Below, in pieces: positions 6,288 to 6,814 of a DNA stretch of 6,814 bases. The first letter of the stretch is position 1, and each line of letters starts with the position of its first letter. The notes under the pieces are model-generated. The model was not told the DNA's origin. It made no database searches and worked only from the letters and a program-made list of their open reading frames with translations. The position numbers and the translations under genes are program-made. The DNA comes from an uncultured Kiritimatiellota bacterium (GTDB taxonomy: Bacteria > Verrucomicrobiota > Kiritimatiellia > RFP12 > UBA1067). The DNA lies in contig CAKURH010000131.1 in assembly GCA_934675625.1 (NCBI GenBank), forward strand, positions 1 through 6,814, given 5' to 3'.

Positions 6288-6356
6288 TTCACACAGGGGA
6301 GGATCAACCTAATTTATTGCCGCATCTATAAGAAACAATAAAAGACAAGAGAAAAC
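6288..6356 (+). promoter_or_regulatory. AT-rich leader, presumed promoter region of the GH97 gene
   Basis: This short stretch is strikingly AT-rich against its surroundings, especially 6308-6356. TATAAG at 6327-6332 is a possible -10 box, 24 bases before the GH97 start; no convincing -35 is found at the matching distance. A purine-rich run (AAGACAAGAGAAAA) ends just before the ATG at 6357 and could weakly serve as the ribosome-binding site. The upstream inverted-repeat element would insulate this promoter from the esterase gene. Confidence 0.35.
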
Positions 6357-6814
6357 ATGACCAAGATGAAGATCGATTCCTTTCTGTCTGTCGCGCTGTC
6401 CGTGTCGCTCGGCTTTTGCGGCGCGGACGCCCGTGCGGCGGCGCTGAGCGTCGCCTCGCCGGACGGGCGGCTGTCGCTCGGCTTCGAGACGGACGCGCAG
6501 GGGATGCGCTGGTCGCTCGCGCGCGACGGGCGCGAACTCGTGAAGCCCTCGAGCCTCGGCGTCGCGTTCGCCGTGGGGAGCCCGCTGGAGAAGGGCGCGG
6601 AGCGTCTCGCCGAGATGCGGGTGCGGAACGTCCGCCGCGCGTCGTCCGACACGGCGTGGACGACGCGGCTCTCCCGGCGCGAGACGGTGCGCGACTGCTA
6701 CAACGAGCTGGCGGTCGAGCTGGAGGAGGCGGAGGCGCGGGCGGCGCGACGCTCGCGCTGTGCGAGGCGGCGCTCTCCGGCTGGGCGGGGATGAACTTCC
6801 GCGCGGCGGGCGAC
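6357..6814 (+). CDS. GH97 glycoside hydrolase, 5' end; internally deleted and frameshifted, runs off the window
   Basis: GH97 enzymes are exported or periplasmic alpha-glucosidases and alpha-galactosidases with an N-terminal beta-sandwich and a catalytic TIM barrel. Residues 1-28 are a signal peptide (hydrophobic 9-21, ADARAAA). The N-terminal domain follows: SPDGRLSLGFETD at 34-46, RDGRELVKPSSLGVAF at 56-71 and RETVRDCYNELAVELEE at 108-124, all hallmark GH97 positions. From about 6728 the original frame turns into arginine-rich nonsense and stops at 6794. The frame starting at 6728 reads GGATLALCEAALSGWAGMNF and stays open to the window end. This matches a later part of the same domain, like the HEAAL segment of SusB. 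From memory of SusB, on the order of 100 residues are missing between the two parts. The break lies at a GGAGGC-GGAGGC tandem repeat (6725-6736). It is a pseudogene unless the gap is an assembly error. The catalytic domain lies beyond the window. Confidence 0.82.

Overview
The window is GC-rich (roughly two thirds G+C by eye) and reads as a bacterial chromosomal fragment of carbohydrate-active accessory genes. Four of its five genes encode exported proteins: an alpha/beta hydrolase, a large autotransporter-type beta-helix protein without a barrel, an SGNH esterase and the start of a GH97 glycosidase. The fifth is a GxxExxY protein. Barrel-less proteins with TTAANW-type and TTTGGLTV-type motifs beside CAZymes and esterases suggest the Verrucomicrobiota/Kiritimatiellota/Lentisphaerota group, probably from a gut or another polysaccharide-rich habitat. 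That placement is inference from protein style; no rRNA or marker gene is present.

Layout. Positions 1-76 are the 3' end of a group II intron: most of domain V and a complete domain VI with a bulged branch-point A at 70. Its body and any reverse transcriptase lie upstream of the window. The intron abuts the reading frame of a secreted acetylxylan-esterase-like hydrolase (92-1462). That gene is coupled through an ATGA overlap to a 911-residue beta-helix surface or exported protein (1459-4194). Both start with a nearly identical signal-peptide-plus-DITTDTRIDE leader (218-278 and 1582-1642), although their mature domains are unrelated. A gene-free stretch (4195-4332) with no clear terminator separates this pair from a convergent minus-strand GxxExxY gene (4333-4713). 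Positions 4741-5042 hold no convincing gene, only short hairpins. An SGNH/GDSL carbohydrate esterase follows (5043-6134). A 168-bp element with long imperfect terminal inverted repeats (6120-6287) supplies the last codons and stop of that esterase. After an AT-rich presumed promoter region, a GH97 gene starts at 6357; it appears to have lost an internal segment and its reading frame near 6728.

How the genes may work together. The two esterases would remove acyl groups from plant or host glycans, GH97 enzymes act on alpha-linked sugars, and the beta-helix protein could bind or display glycan at the cell surface. This fits a glycan-degradation locus, but no transporter or regulator is visible. 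Rearrangement is a theme of the window: an intron at the very start of one gene, a duplicated leader on unrelated proteins, a mosaic repeat protein, an inverted-repeat element over a stop codon, and an internally deleted glycosidase.
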